Shown piece by piece: positions 47,428-56,839 of a stretch of DNA of 64,000 nucleotides. The notes beneath the pieces were generated by a model that saw only the letters and a program-made list of their open reading frames with translations, had not been told where the DNA came from and did no database searches. The DNA is taken from positions 1 through 64,000 of the forward strand of contig JAAZJH010000007.1 of NCBI GenBank assembly GCA_012800435.1, read 5' to 3'. This stretch comes from Clostridiaceae bacterium (lineage in GTDB: Bacteria > Bacillota > Clostridia > Saccharofermentanales > DTU023). Both the position numbers and the translations under genes were made by a program. The number at the start of each line of letters is the position of its first letter. Position 1 is the first letter of the stretch.

Positions 47428-49167
47428 TTATATTTCCGGTTTATAAGAATCTCGCAGCGATACTGAGCGATTGAACACGAGATGCTCATTCGTGGAGTCA
47501 TGGTTATCTTCAATGAAGTATCCTTGTCGCATGAACTGATAACCAATTTTGGAATGCGTCGTCGCAAGCCACGGTTCCACAAAGGCATTTTTAAGGACGG
47601 TCAGCGAGTTAGGATTCAAAAGCTCATGGTAATCTCTCGTGTCTCCGTCGGGATCCTCGACAGTGAATAGATGGTCGTAGAGGCGGACTTCACAGGGAAC
47701 GGCCGTTTCCTCGTCCAGCCAGTGGATTGTGCCGCGAACTCTTTCACCCGGAGGTGATGCGCCGCCGTATGTTCCGGGAATATACTCCGCAAACACTTCT
47801 GTTACCGTGCCATCGTCATCTTTTACACAGCCGGTACAGCGAATGATACAGGCGCCGCGGAGGCGTACGAGATTCCCCGGATAAAGACGATAGTATTTCG
47901 GAGGCGGATCTTCCATAAAATCTTCACGTTCAATGAGGAGATGACGCGAGAATGTGATCTCATGCGAACCTGCCTTAGGATCGTTGGGGTGATTGTCAAC
48001 GGTGAAAGTTTCGCTTTGTCCTTCGGGATAATTCGTGATAGTCAGCCTTACCGGATCAAGGACGCTCATAGCGCGGGGAGCGCGTTTATTAAGATCTTCT
48101 CTAAGACAATACTCCAAGAATTTGACATCGACGACACTCGGCACTTTCGAGACGCCGTTTCGCTCACAAAAATCGCGTATAGCGCGCGGTGTGTAGCCGC
48201 GACGGCGAAGGCCGCTCAGTGTGGGAAGGCGCGGATCATCCCATCCGTCAACGAGTCCTTCTTCTACGATCGCGCGCAGCTTGCGCTTGCTCATGACGGT
48301 GTAATTGATGTTGAGTCGCGCAAACTCAATCTGACGCGGTTTGGAAGGCAGCGAACAGTTTGCGACAACCCAGTCAAATAACGGTCGATGATCTTCAAAT
48401 TCAAGCGAACACAGTGAATGCGTAATGTGTTCAAGCGCGTCTGAAATCGGGTGGGCGAAGTCGTACATAGGGTAGATGCACCATGTATCGCCGGTGCGAT
48501 GGTGTTCCTTATGCGCGATCCGATAGATGACAGGGTCGCGCAGGTTTAAATTGCCGGAAGTCATGTCAATCTTCGCGCGAAGCGTGTATCGTCCCTCAGG
48601 AAATTCACCTGCCCGCATACGGCGGAAAAGATCCATATTTTCATCAATCGGTCGATCACGCCAAGGGCTGTTCGTGCCCGGAGTCGTCAGAGTTCCGCGC
48701 GCGTCGCGCATCTCCTCAGGTGTTTGCTCGCAAACGAAAGCCAAACCTTTTTCGATGAGTTCTTCCGCATAGCCGTACGTTTCCTCGAAGTAATCCGACG
48801 CGTGATAGAAGCGGTCGCCCCAGTCATAGCCTAACCAATGAATGTCCTGTTTGATAGCCTTGACGTAAGACTCATCTTCTTTTTCAGGATTCGTATCGTC
48901 CATACGCAGATTGCACAGGCCGTCGTAAAGCTCTGCTGTTCCAAAATCAATCACGATAGCCTTTGCATGTCCGATGTGAAGAAATCCGTTCGGTTCAGGG
49001 GGAAAGCGCGTGTGAACTTTCAAGCCCTCAAATTGCCCGCCGGGAGCCATATCCTCATCGATGAAATCAAGGATAAAGTGCGAGATTACATTATCGGTTT
49101 CGACTTCTTCTTTTGGCGTAATTTCAGGATAATAATTCATTTCATTTCTTCGAGATACAGGTGTCAT
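47428..49167 (-). CDS. glnS: Glutamine--tRNA ligase
   Basis: A 579-residue class I aminoacyl-tRNA synthetase. RFPPEPNGFLHIGHAKA contains the HIGH motif, RMDDTNPEKE is typical of GlnRS rather than GluRS, and VMSKRKL is the KMSKS equivalent. The C-terminal anticodon-binding beta-barrels are complete. Most Firmicutes lack GlnRS and make Gln-tRNA by amidation, so its presence is notable. It lies 29 bases after gltX on the minus strand, probably the same transcript. Confidence 0.93.
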   Translation of the reverse strand: MTPVSRRNEMNYYPEITPKEEVETDNVISHFILDFIDEDMAPGGQFEGLKVHTRFPPEPNGFLHIGHAKAIVIDFGTAELYDGLCNLRMDDTNPEKEDESYVKAIKQDIHWLGYDWGDRFYHASDYFEETYGYAEELIEKGLAFVCEQTPEEMRDARGTLTTPGTNSPWRDRPIDENMDLFRRMRAGEFPEGRYTLRAKIDMTSGNLNLRDPVIYRIAHKEHHRTGDTWCIYPMYDFAHPISDALEHITHSLCSLEFEDHRPLFDWVVANCSLPSKPRQIEFARLNINYTVMSKRKLRAIVEEGLVDGWDDPRLPTLSGLRRRGYTPRAIRDFCERNGVSKVPSVVDVKFLEYCLREDLNKRAPRAMSVLDPVRLTITNYPEGQSETFTVDNHPNDPKAGSHEITFSRHLLIEREDFMEDPPPKYYRLYPGNLVRLRGACIIRCTGCVKDDDGTVTEVFAEYIPGTYGGASPPGERVRGTIHWLDEETAVPCEVRLYDHLFTVEDPDGDTRDYHELLNPNSLTVLKNAFVEPWLATTHSKIGYQFMRQGYFIEDNHDSTNEHLVFNRSVSLRDSYKPEI

Positions 49168-49196
49168 GGATATCCTTTCTTATTTGCCACCAAACT

Positions 49197-50678
49197 TCAT
49201 ACCGGTTCAGATACAACGTCCGACTCGTTAAGAAATGTGAGGGCGTTTTTTATGCGAGAGAGTGATTCATCTCTTCCAAGAATGACCGCAAGCTCTATGG
49301 CTCCGCCCGGCGTGATCGTTTTTCCGGAAAGTGCCAAACGCACTGCACCCATTATTTCGCCTTTCTTTCTGCTCTGTGTGACGATGGCCAACTCGAACAG
49401 ATCGTGAAGAGATGATTCATCCCATGATGGAAGCATTTGCATATCAGTAATCAGCGCATCGAGAATCACGGCGGCCTTTTCAGCGTTGAGTTTAGCCCTT
49501 TTCAGTGTAAAAAGGTCGCGAGTATATGTCGGTGTCTCGACCATAAACGCGATTGTTTCGGGGATGTCTGAAAGGCGTGTCGTACGCTCTTTTAATACGT
49601 GTGCCAGCATCGTGGCATCGTATGGTTTTTCTTCAAATAAGGGATCGGCTTTTTCCTTAACCATCGCGCACCATTTGTCGTCCGGAAGGTTTTTGATGTA
49701 TTGCTCGTTCATCCAGTTCAGTTTCTTATACGAAAACACTGCGGGCGCTTTATTGATACCTGAGATAGTGAATGCCGATTCCAATTCCTCTAACGTGAAG
49801 TTTTCACGGGTGGTGTTGCCCGGCGACCACCCGAGGAAGGCGATCATGTTGATGATGGCTTCAGGAAGATAACCGGCATCGATCAATTCGTCAAAACTTG
49901 TAGCTCCGTGTCGTTTCGAAAGTTTTCTACCGTCTTCACCGACGATCAGCGGAAGATGCACATAAACAGGAATCTCCCAGCCGAAAGCTTCGTAAAGCAG
50001 ATTATATTTAGGTGTGGAGGAAAGATATTCGGATCCGCGCACGACGTGCGTGATGCCCATCAATTGATCGTCAACGACGTTGGCGAAATTGTAAGTCGGA
50101 TATCCGTCAGATTTGATCAGGACCTGATCCTCAAGCGTTTTGTTGTCTACGATGATCGTGCCGTACACGGCGTCGGTAAAAGAGGTTTCACCATCTAGCG
50201 GCATCTTCTGGCGGATCACATACGACTCGCCTGCTTCAATCCTGGCCGCAGCATCAGCGGGGTCGATATCGCGGCAGTGACGGTCGTAACCGATAAATGC
50301 CTCGCCGACCTGTTCCTCATGTAATGAGGCGAGGCGTTCAATCGAACAGAAACAAGGGTACGCATCGCCTTGCTCTACTAGTTCGATCGCGTAACGGCGA
50401 TAGGTCGGCAAGCGTTCACTTTGGATATATGGACCGAAGGGACCGCCGATATCAGGGCCTTCATCATGTTGCAGACCGCACGTTTGAAGTGTGTTGTAGA
50501 TCGCTTCAACGGCACCGTCAACGATGCGCTCGCGATCGGTATCCTCAATGCGAAGGATAAAATGACCGCCCGCAACACGTGCAATAAGGTATTCGTAAAG
50601 TGCGGATCGCAGGTTGCCGATATGCATGATTCCGGTCGGGCTTGGAGCAAAACGTGTTCTTACAACGGCGTTTGCCAT
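49197..50678 (-). CDS. gltX: Glutamate--tRNA ligase
   Basis: A 493-residue GluRS. RFAPSPTGIMHIGNLRSALYEYL holds the HIGH-type motif (HIGN), ILRIEDTDRER is the substrate loop, and LSKRHGATS is the KMSKS motif. The anticodon-binding helical domain (about 330-493) is present. First gene of a minus-strand pair with glnS. I saw no T-box in the upstream 176 bases, which are shared with the divergent DUF5685 gene. Confidence 0.95.
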   Translation of the reverse strand: MANAVVRTRFAPSPTGIMHIGNLRSALYEYLIARVAGGHFILRIEDTDRERIVDGAVEAIYNTLQTCGLQHDEGPDIGGPFGPYIQSERLPTYRRYAIELVEQGDAYPCFCSIERLASLHEEQVGEAFIGYDRHCRDIDPADAAARIEAGESYVIRQKMPLDGETSFTDAVYGTIIVDNKTLEDQVLIKSDGYPTYNFANVVDDQLMGITHVVRGSEYLSSTPKYNLLYEAFGWEIPVYVHLPLIVGEDGRKLSKRHGATSFDELIDAGYLPEAIINMIAFLGWSPGNTTRENFTLEELESAFTISGINKAPAVFSYKKLNWMNEQYIKNLPDDKWCAMVKEKADPLFEEKPYDATMLAHVLKERTTRLSDIPETIAFMVETPTYTRDLFTLKRAKLNAEKAAVILDALITDMQMLPSWDESSLHDLFELAIVTQSRKKGEIMGAVRLALSGKTITPGGAIELAVILGRDESLSRIKNALTFLNESDVVSEPV

Positions 50679-50854
50679 GGGCAGTATCTCTCTTTCTTAA
50701 CCATAGATAGTTTGTTTCATCCAGTAGGCTGTCATCACATTGTATTACGGCGTTTATGCCGACATTTGAAACTCCGTCCATCATAGCATAGTAAGCGCCT
50801 TTTACACTGTGCTAAACTCATTAAGAAAATATTATTTGGAGGCACGTCTTTTGC

Positions 50855-51976
50855 GTGTTTGGTTACGTTCGTCCTGAAAAACCTGTCTTACTAATGCGTG
50901 ATTTCGCGCTCTATAAGGCCGTGTATTGCGGTCTTTGTAAGTCGCTCGGTCGTCGATACGGTCAGATTTCGCGCGTAGCGGTAACATTTGACATGACTTT
51001 TCTTGCCATTGTGCTCATGGCTTTTGCTCCGGAAGATCCTAGCGTTCGAGAAGAAGGATGCATACTGAATCCCATCAAGAAAAAACCTATTATGGTGAAT
51101 AACACATTACTTGATTACGTTGCCGATCTTTCGTGTCTGCTTGCTTACGCGTCGGCGCGCGATAATGCGCTCGATGATCAGCCGATCCGGGGTACAGCTG
51201 AATCTCTTCTTTTGCTTCGATCCGGGAAAAAAGCGCAGTGTCATCAGCCGGAGGCAGCGTCTTCAATCCGAAGCTCACTTAATAAGCTTTCCGAATTGGA
51301 GAAAGGAGAACCAACATTCGAAGCAGCGTCGGTGTTCGGTCGATTAATTTCTGAGTTGACGAAGATAGGGTTTGACATAGTTGCGCAATTATGGAACACC
51401 TCCGCGAATAAAAACGAGAACAAACTCTCAGCTCGGCAGGATGAAACGTCTATTTTCATATCGGATATACCGATGGAAGAGGCGATCGTCAATTCACGAG
51501 ACGTTGTTACTGATGCGCTTCCTTCTTCACCTGATAATGTTCCCGACGATAGCCTTTCTTATTATTCATCGGATATGGCGATGGATGAAGAATTTTTCTC
51601 ATCACAGGATCGTCTTCGGCAAGAAGCGTTGCCCTTTTCACCGGAAGATTCGGATGGCAAGGTTACCTCATTTTACCGATATATGATCGGTGATGCGATG
51701 TGCGCGCTCGGTCAATGGGTGTATCTCATCGATGCCATTGACGATCTGGAAAAAGATCGCAAAAAACAGAATTGGAATCCATTTCTTCGTTTGACCGGTG
51801 AGGAAGTCAAAGACGAAGCGACGACACGTCTTTGCCTCGCCGAGGACAAGATTGATCGCGGTTTTGCGCTTCTTCATTATCCGAGAATGGGCGCGCTTGT
51901 GTATAATGTGGTCGTGCACGGTCTTCCGAAAACGAGACTGCGTGTGCTCGCAGGCGAGAAATTGCCGCGAATCTGA
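50855..51976 (+). CDS. DUF5685 family protein
   Basis: A 373-residue protein. The N-terminus FGYVRPEKPVLLMRDFALYKAVYCGLCKSLGRRYG with its CGLC pair and the C-terminal GQWVYLIDAIDDLEKDRKKQNWNPF segment match the clostridial DUF5685 family, of unknown function. The DAIDDLEKD stretch resembles the Asp-rich motif of polyprenyl synthase folds, which may be chance. A polar low-complexity insert (about 150-260) carries two near-repeats (SIFISDIPMEEA... and SYYSSDMAMDEE...). Start is GTG 50855 behind GGAGG at a rather long distance. It is followed 14 bases later by a J-domain gene. Confidence 0.72.
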   Translation: MFGYVRPEKPVLLMRDFALYKAVYCGLCKSLGRRYGQISRVAVTFDMTFLAIVLMAFAPEDPSVREEGCILNPIKKKPIMVNNTLLDYVADLSCLLAYASARDNALDDQPIRGTAESLLLLRSGKKAQCHQPEAASSIRSSLNKLSELEKGEPTFEAASVFGRLISELTKIGFDIVAQLWNTSANKNENKLSARQDETSIFISDIPMEEAIVNSRDVVTDALPSSPDNVPDDSLSYYSSDMAMDEEFFSSQDRLRQEALPFSPEDSDGKVTSFYRYMIGDAMCALGQWVYLIDAIDDLEKDRKKQNWNPFLRLTGEEVKDEATTRLCLAEDKIDRGFALLHYPRMGALVYNVVVHGLPKTRLRVLAGEKLPRI

Positions 51977-51990
51977 GCGGGAGGATACTG

Positions 51991-52374
51991 ATGAGCCGCA
52001 ATCCTTACACTGTGCTAGGCGTTCCGCCTAATGCGTCAAAAGAAGAAGTACGCAAGGCGTACCGCGAACTCGTGCGAAAATACCATCCGGATCAATTTCA
52101 GGATGAACGTGCCAAGGAGCTTGCCGAGCAGAAAATGCGCGAAATTAACGCAGCGTATGATGAAATCACTCGCGGTAATCAACAATATCATGGACAACCT
52201 TGGGGAGGCGCTTGGGGTGCGGGGCAGAGTCCGCCGCAGCAGACGCATTGGCAGAATCAGTCACCTTATTACCAAAGTCGTTCTGACGACAACTGTTGTC
52301 AGACGATGACTTGTCTTTGCTGTGCCGACTCATGCTGTGAATGCATGGGCGGCGATTTGTGTCTTTGCTGCTGA
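51991..52374 (+). CDS. J-domain protein with a cysteine-rich tail
   Basis: A 127-residue protein. Residues 1-65 are a J domain (NPYTVLGVPPNASKEEVRKAYRELVRKYHPD) with the HPD tripeptide needed to stimulate Hsp70 ATPase. A Gly/Gln-rich linker (about 68-97) leads to a tail of about 28 residues with 11 cysteines in CC and CxxC-like spacing, which could bind metals or undergo acylation. It has no DnaJ zinc domain. A membrane protein gene overlaps its stop codon, and a DUF5685 gene precedes it. Confidence 0.88.
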   Translation: MSRNPYTVLGVPPNASKEEVRKAYRELVRKYHPDQFQDERAKELAEQKMREINAAYDEITRGNQQYHGQPWGGAWGAGQSPPQQTHWQNQSPYYQSRSDDNCCQTMTCLCCADSCCECMGGDLCLCC

Positions 52375-52928
52375 TGACCGACATGAACGATCATGAAAGT
52401 CGGCGATCGACGGCATTGTCGCTCACCTATGGCGGCATACTGGTCGCGTTGGCGTGGCTTTTTCTTATTTTGCCGGATGTTTTTCCAATAGGTCGCCTTT
52501 TCACATATCTTTTATCCTCGTTGGCGACGGTGGCGGCATTTCACATTCTCGGTAGTAGAGGAAGCGTTTTAGTGTATTTAGCGACGGGTGTACTGGCGTT
52601 CATATGGCCGGGGATTCTAAGAAGTCTGCTTTATTTACTGGGCGTAGGTCTTCTGCCCATTATGATATTGCGATTGCGCGACCGCGTTTCACTGACATCG
52701 TTGCGAATCATCGTCCATGCAGTGATGACAACTATCCTTATCGGGATGATTTTTCTTTTCGGGGTCGACCGATTGTTTAAACGGATGCTATGGGTCTCTA
52801 GGCGCGATTTGGTTTTAGTAGCAATACTTTTATTTCAAGTTGTGATCGTAATCTATTTTTATGTGTTCAATCTTTTTGAGCGTCTTTTTCTTCGGCGTAT
52901 TTTACCTTATATCAGGCGACATAATTGA
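52374..52928 (+). CDS. Small polytopic membrane protein of unknown function
   Basis: A 184-residue protein with about five or six hydrophobic helices spread from residue 14 to 175 and a basic C-terminus (RRILPYIRRHN). I do not recognise a family. The ATG at 52374 shares a base with the TGA of the J-protein gene (TGATG), so translation is coupled. Together with the J protein and DUF5685 protein it may form a small membrane-linked chaperone module; that is inference from position. Confidence 0.65.
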   Translation: MTDMNDHESRRSTALSLTYGGILVALAWLFLILPDVFPIGRLFTYLLSSLATVAAFHILGSRGSVLVYLATGVLAFIWPGILRSLLYLLGVGLLPIMILRLRDRVSLTSLRIIVHAVMTTILIGMIFLFGVDRLFKRMLWVSRRDLVLVAILLFQVVIVIYFYVFNLFERLFLRRILPYIRRHN

Positions 52929-53065
52929 CGTCATTCAGGGTGATAAAAAACGTCCGGACTTGATCGTAGGCCATGATCGGGTTATTCATCGATTTTGAGT
53001 TGTTTCAATGCGAGTGAACTGATGTCGAAAATAAGAAATTTGAACGTGAATTGGAAATTTCGCGT

Positions 53066-54658
53066 TTAGTTTTGTTTATCGGCGATAATCAAGTCATGCG
53101 CCGATTCCGCGATTTTTTCAAGACGGTTGAGTCTGCTCCAGTGGAATATGGCGGCAATTTGCCGAAGAACATAAACGGCCAGCATCAAGGAGAGCAAGAC
53201 GCCTGTCGTAAAGATAACCGACGCGAGGTTGGGATTTTGTTGAATTTGGGTGATGAAACTGTTTATCGCGCTTTCTTTAGGCAGAATGTCACGGTCAGAT
53301 CCTACAGGAACTTGAATGCGAACGCCGTTGAGCATTGTAAACGTCACTTGTCCTGTTGTTTCATCCCGCGTGACGGGGAGAGGGTAGGGGGCGTTGCCGA
53401 AATAGTCAAGCGTCGGTTCGAGATAAGTGTTATTTTTAGGATGCACGTATGCGGCATCTACAAGATAAACGAGATTGAAATATTCGCCATTGTCTGCTTT
53501 CTCTGTAGCGCCTGCATAAGGCTCGCCTTTACGGGCCAGTGTCGTCATCGTATAAAAGTTGTCAATTTCATCATAGAGATTAAGGATAGCGCGATCTTCG
53601 GTAGATGAATCAGTGTCGACCGCGATCACCGACAGAGGAATGCCATTTTTTGTTTTTCCGTAGTTAATCGATAGCGAATAACGGTTTTGTGAAGGGAAAA
53701 AAGCGGCTGCCTCAATTTTGCCGTCCGAAAGCGTGATCAAACTGCTCTCAGGTGATCGGAACGATGTGATGTGCTCTTGGTCTCCGCTCATAAACGTAAT
53801 CAGCGGATTTGTTTCTTTGAATAATGCTGCCGCACGTGGAAGGTTTCGAACGGCAGAGACGAGCTTTGCGGTGTCCTGAAGTGTTGTGAGTACAGTTTTC
53901 GCTTTTACCTCATATTCTTCCGATGACGATTGATCTATATTCTCTGTCTTTTTGGAGGGCGTATTTTCTTCGGAGTCGCTGTTTGAAGCGTCCTTTTCGT
54001 TGCGAGTACCCGACGGATCAGTTGGGTCGAACGGAGCGCTGCTTGAATCGTTGCCCATTGTTTCAACTGAGTAAAACGTTGTTTGAGTCATCCCAAGAAT
54101 TTGTGCCGTTTCCTGCATCTCGGTAAGAAACGCCTGGTTGGAGGGGGATATTTTGGAAATAATGGCGAGCGCGGCTGCGTCCGAATGATTAAAGAGCATG
54201 TGAAGAAGTAAAAAACGAAGTGAGAGCAGGTCATTCTCCTGAAAAACGATGTTATTGAAATTATGCTCTTCACGACTTCGTAAAGCGATTTCCTCATTGA
54301 TAGTGATCATCGTGTCCGCGGGAAGCCGTTGTGTGGCAATGTAGAGGATCATTAGGTGTGAGATACCCGGAATCTCAAGTTTTTCGCTGCTCTTGCGATC
54401 AAAAAGATCGACATCATGCAGGCGCTCTTTAACTAAGACGGCCGACATGGTTGTTGACGGATTGAATCCTTCGTATATCGGCGGTTGTTCTTCATCTTCT
54501 TGATCAAGCGCAAGTACCGGCCATGCGGTTAAAAACATGCTGAAGATAAGAGCTATGGCAAGAGCCGACGCGAGACACACTTTGCGTCGTCTTGTACGAT
54601 CACGCCAAAAAGCGTTCGGTTTAAATCTTATCTTACTTTTTTTGTTCAAGATGCTCAT
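53066..54658 (-). CDS. Membrane-bound S11 D,D-carboxypeptidase homologue lacking catalytic motifs
   Basis: A 530-residue envelope protein. An N-terminal signal-like helix (about 28-48), an extracytoplasmic domain and a C-terminal membrane helix (about 480-505) match D,D-carboxypeptidase topology. The fold is recognisable from STTMSAVLVKERLHDVDLFDRKSSEKLEIPGISHLM and NDLLSLRFLLLHMLFNHSDAAALAI. The expected SxxK is replaced by S100-HLM, the SxN by N157-HS and no KTG is found where expected. It is therefore probably a non-enzymatic binder of peptidoglycan or a scaffold. A long acidic, Ser-rich insert (about 205-245) is extra. Divergent from the M28-like gene. Confidence 0.75.
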   Translation of the reverse strand: MSILNKKSKIRFKPNAFWRDRTRRRKVCLASALAIALIFSMFLTAWPVLALDQEDEEQPPIYEGFNPSTTMSAVLVKERLHDVDLFDRKSSEKLEIPGISHLMILYIATQRLPADTMITINEEIALRSREEHNFNNIVFQENDLLSLRFLLLHMLFNHSDAAALAIISKISPSNQAFLTEMQETAQILGMTQTTFYSVETMGNDSSSAPFDPTDPSGTRNEKDASNSDSEENTPSKKTENIDQSSSEEYEVKAKTVLTTLQDTAKLVSAVRNLPRAAALFKETNPLITFMSGDQEHITSFRSPESSLITLSDGKIEAAAFFPSQNRYSLSINYGKTKNGIPLSVIAVDTDSSTEDRAILNLYDEIDNFYTMTTLARKGEPYAGATEKADNGEYFNLVYLVDAAYVHPKNNTYLEPTLDYFGNAPYPLPVTRDETTGQVTFTMLNGVRIQVPVGSDRDILPKESAINSFITQIQQNPNLASVIFTTGVLLSLMLAVYVLRQIAAIFHWSRLNRLEKIAESAHDLIIADKQN

Positions 54659-54728
54659 GAGTAGATCATACCATTTTCAAAATCAGTATAGTATCATGAG
54701 AACGAAAGGCATGACGGAGTAAATCTTA

Positions 54729-56060
54729 ATGAAGAAAAAGAGCGTTAACATGTGCCGTGCACCGGGCGAGAAAAGAATGGGGTGCTTTGGCTTGCGTCTT
54801 TTGGCGTCTATTTTGGCGATCGTTTTTCTTCTTTCTTTGTTTGCCTGCGCTTCTAGTGAAAAGGAAACTGAGCAACTTGCCGATTACGGACAAGATGGAG
54901 CTACATTCGCACGGAAACTTGCCAAAGAATGTCCGCGGCGGATACCTTTTTCCAACCAAGAGAAAAAGGCGGCTCAACTGATCATCGAACAGCTTGAAAC
55001 AGAAGGTTATGAGCCGGAACAACAGTTTTTTACAGTCAAAGACGCTGCGGGTGTCGAGCATACATCGTCCAATATTATTGTTCGTCTGAAAGGCGTAGGA
55101 TTTAGGCGCTCGAAGACAGCACAAAAACGTCCTAATGTTCCGGATACGATTCGTGACCGTCTATTAGTGATTGGGGCGCACTATGACACGCCTTGGATTG
55201 AAGATGTATTTGACGCGGACGGACAGCCGATCCCGATCAAAGCTGACGGCATCCATGACAACGCCAGCGGCGTTGCGGCAGTTCTTACGGCAGCGCGTGT
55301 AATGCGTGAAATGACCCCCGGATATGACGTGACGTTTGTCTTTTTCGGCGCGGGTACGGCCAATTACGCCGGCGCGTCATATTTTCTTAAAACAATGTCA
55401 AAAGAGGATCGCGAAAGACTCGAATGTATGATGAACATCGGTCCCGTATACGCCGGAGACAAAGTTTATGCTCATGCCGGACAGAATTCAGTCGTAGGCG
55501 GCGAATTCAAAGATTACTTAAAACGTCGCAAACTTTACCAAGTGACAGACGTTTTCTTTGAGAATCTTCTTTATACACGAAATGGATACGCTGTCTACAC
55601 GAACCAGGCCTCATTTCAGGTTCAGCTCGATAACGGACAGACGGCAATATTTCGCGAATGGACGACGAAACGTTCGGATCATACTCCGTTTGACGAAGCG
55701 GGGATCCCCGTTGTGTTCATAGAATCCGGCGACTACAATATCGAGTCGCTTGATGAAGTTGGACTTGAGAGCGTCAATCAGATGTTTCAGGACACGAACG
55801 GCAGACTCTCAGGAACAAACTGGGACAATACGAAAGTACTCGACGCGCTTTTTGAAGAACTTGAGAAGCTGAGCCAACATCAGGAAATTCCGCAGATCAG
55901 TACGATTAAGGAGACACAGGCAGACGGCCGGGTCGATCCTTCGACAACAATGCCTGCAAAAAAAGTGATCGATCGTCTGACACAGCGTGTGAACAATACG
56001 GCATTCGTCTTGGCGCATGTCGCGCGAAAAGGTCCGTTAGATTACGAATTCGCACCTTAA
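54729..56060 (+). CDS. M28 peptidase-like lipoprotein with lost metal ligands
   Basis: A 443-residue lipoprotein: signal peptide with lipobox LFAC (Cys40). The M28 fold is clear from GAHYDTP (His151), GIHDNASGVAAVLTAARV (Asp177) and SDHTPFDEAGIPVVFIE (His318). The catalytic and metal-binding Glu pair of M28 enzymes (GAEE) is replaced by GAGT (209-210), and the Asp of the NLD motif is missing (MMNIGPV). Three of the six metal or catalytic positions are thus gone, so it is probably inactive or altered. GGAG precedes the ATG. It is divergent from the S11-like gene. Confidence 0.78.
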   Translation: MKKKSVNMCRAPGEKRMGCFGLRLLASILAIVFLLSLFACASSEKETEQLADYGQDGATFARKLAKECPRRIPFSNQEKKAAQLIIEQLETEGYEPEQQFFTVKDAAGVEHTSSNIIVRLKGVGFRRSKTAQKRPNVPDTIRDRLLVIGAHYDTPWIEDVFDADGQPIPIKADGIHDNASGVAAVLTAARVMREMTPGYDVTFVFFGAGTANYAGASYFLKTMSKEDRERLECMMNIGPVYAGDKVYAHAGQNSVVGGEFKDYLKRRKLYQVTDVFFENLLYTRNGYAVYTNQASFQVQLDNGQTAIFREWTTKRSDHTPFDEAGIPVVFIESGDYNIESLDEVGLESVNQMFQDTNGRLSGTNWDNTKVLDALFEELEKLSQHQEIPQISTIKETQADGRVDPSTTMPAKKVIDRLTQRVNNTAFVLAHVARKGPLDYEFAP

Positions 56061-56148
56061 GGATGTATGCCGGGTTCACGAGTATGGAGCTTCGCTCTTA
56101 GTCCGTTGTGTGCCATGAATTAAAAGCAATTATAGGGAGGTAGATAGG

Positions 56149-56685
56149 ATGCTTATCGATGTGAATTTATCGGTAGAGGCAGTCATGGCTGTGGCATGGT
56201 TTTCATGGCCGATTTTCTGGGGCATTGTACTCGTAGCGATGGCGGTCCTTGAGCTCTCGACATTAAATCTTGTTTCCATTTGGTTCGCGTTGGCAGCGTT
56301 GATCAGCCTTATCTCGGCCTTGTTAGGAGCCTCACTACCGGTGCAGTTTGTCATATTTGTTTTTTGCTCCGCAGTAGGATTTCTGATTTTTACGCTGTTG
56401 ATCCGGCCAAAAATACAAAAAGCGCGAAGCATTCCGACGAACGCCGATCGTATCATCGGAGAGGAAGGTATTGTTCTGGAGATCATCTCGCCGCTTGAGG
56501 ATACCGGTCTTATTCGGGTCAAGGGTCAAATATGGAGCGCGCGAACCGATTCTAAAGTTCCCATCGAAAAAGATGAGCTGGTGCGGGTGGTATCAATCCG
56601 CGGCGTCAAAGCCGTAGTAATGCCTCTACCTCTAAATGAATATAACCTTTCGGAAAAGATTGAAACACCCGAATCTGATGCGTAA
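56149..56685 (+). CDS. NfeD-like membrane protein
   Basis: A 178-residue protein with an N-terminal hairpin of membrane helices (about 20-85) and a C-terminal OB-fold domain (about 105-165: IIGEEGIVLEIISPLEDTGLIRVKGQIWSAR ... VRVVSIRGVKAVVMPL), the NfeD architecture. NfeD proteins accompany SPFH proteins in membrane microdomains; the SPFH gene follows 154 bases downstream. GGGAGG precedes the ATG. Confidence 0.87.
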   Translation: MLIDVNLSVEAVMAVAWFSWPIFWGIVLVAMAVLELSTLNLVSIWFALAALISLISALLGASLPVQFVIFVFCSAVGFLIFTLLIRPKIQKARSIPTNADRIIGEEGIVLEIISPLEDTGLIRVKGQIWSARTDSKVPIEKDELVRVVSIRGVKAVVMPLPLNEYNLSEKIETPESDA

Positions 56686-56839
56686 AATATCGACGATCCA
56701 CATAAGCAGCTTATTTGGGGAAGTATGTTGCAAGGTTTATTCGATGTTACAAAACGACAACACTTTTACCCCATATAAAATTAATAAGAAACTTAGTCTG
56801 ATAAGCGCTTAAGCGCTATAAAAAGAAAGAGAGTCGTTT

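Noticed and set aside
50679-50854. A T-box leader upstream of gltX.
   Set aside because: No T-box sequence, specifier hairpin or terminator/antiterminator pair can be drawn on the minus strand.
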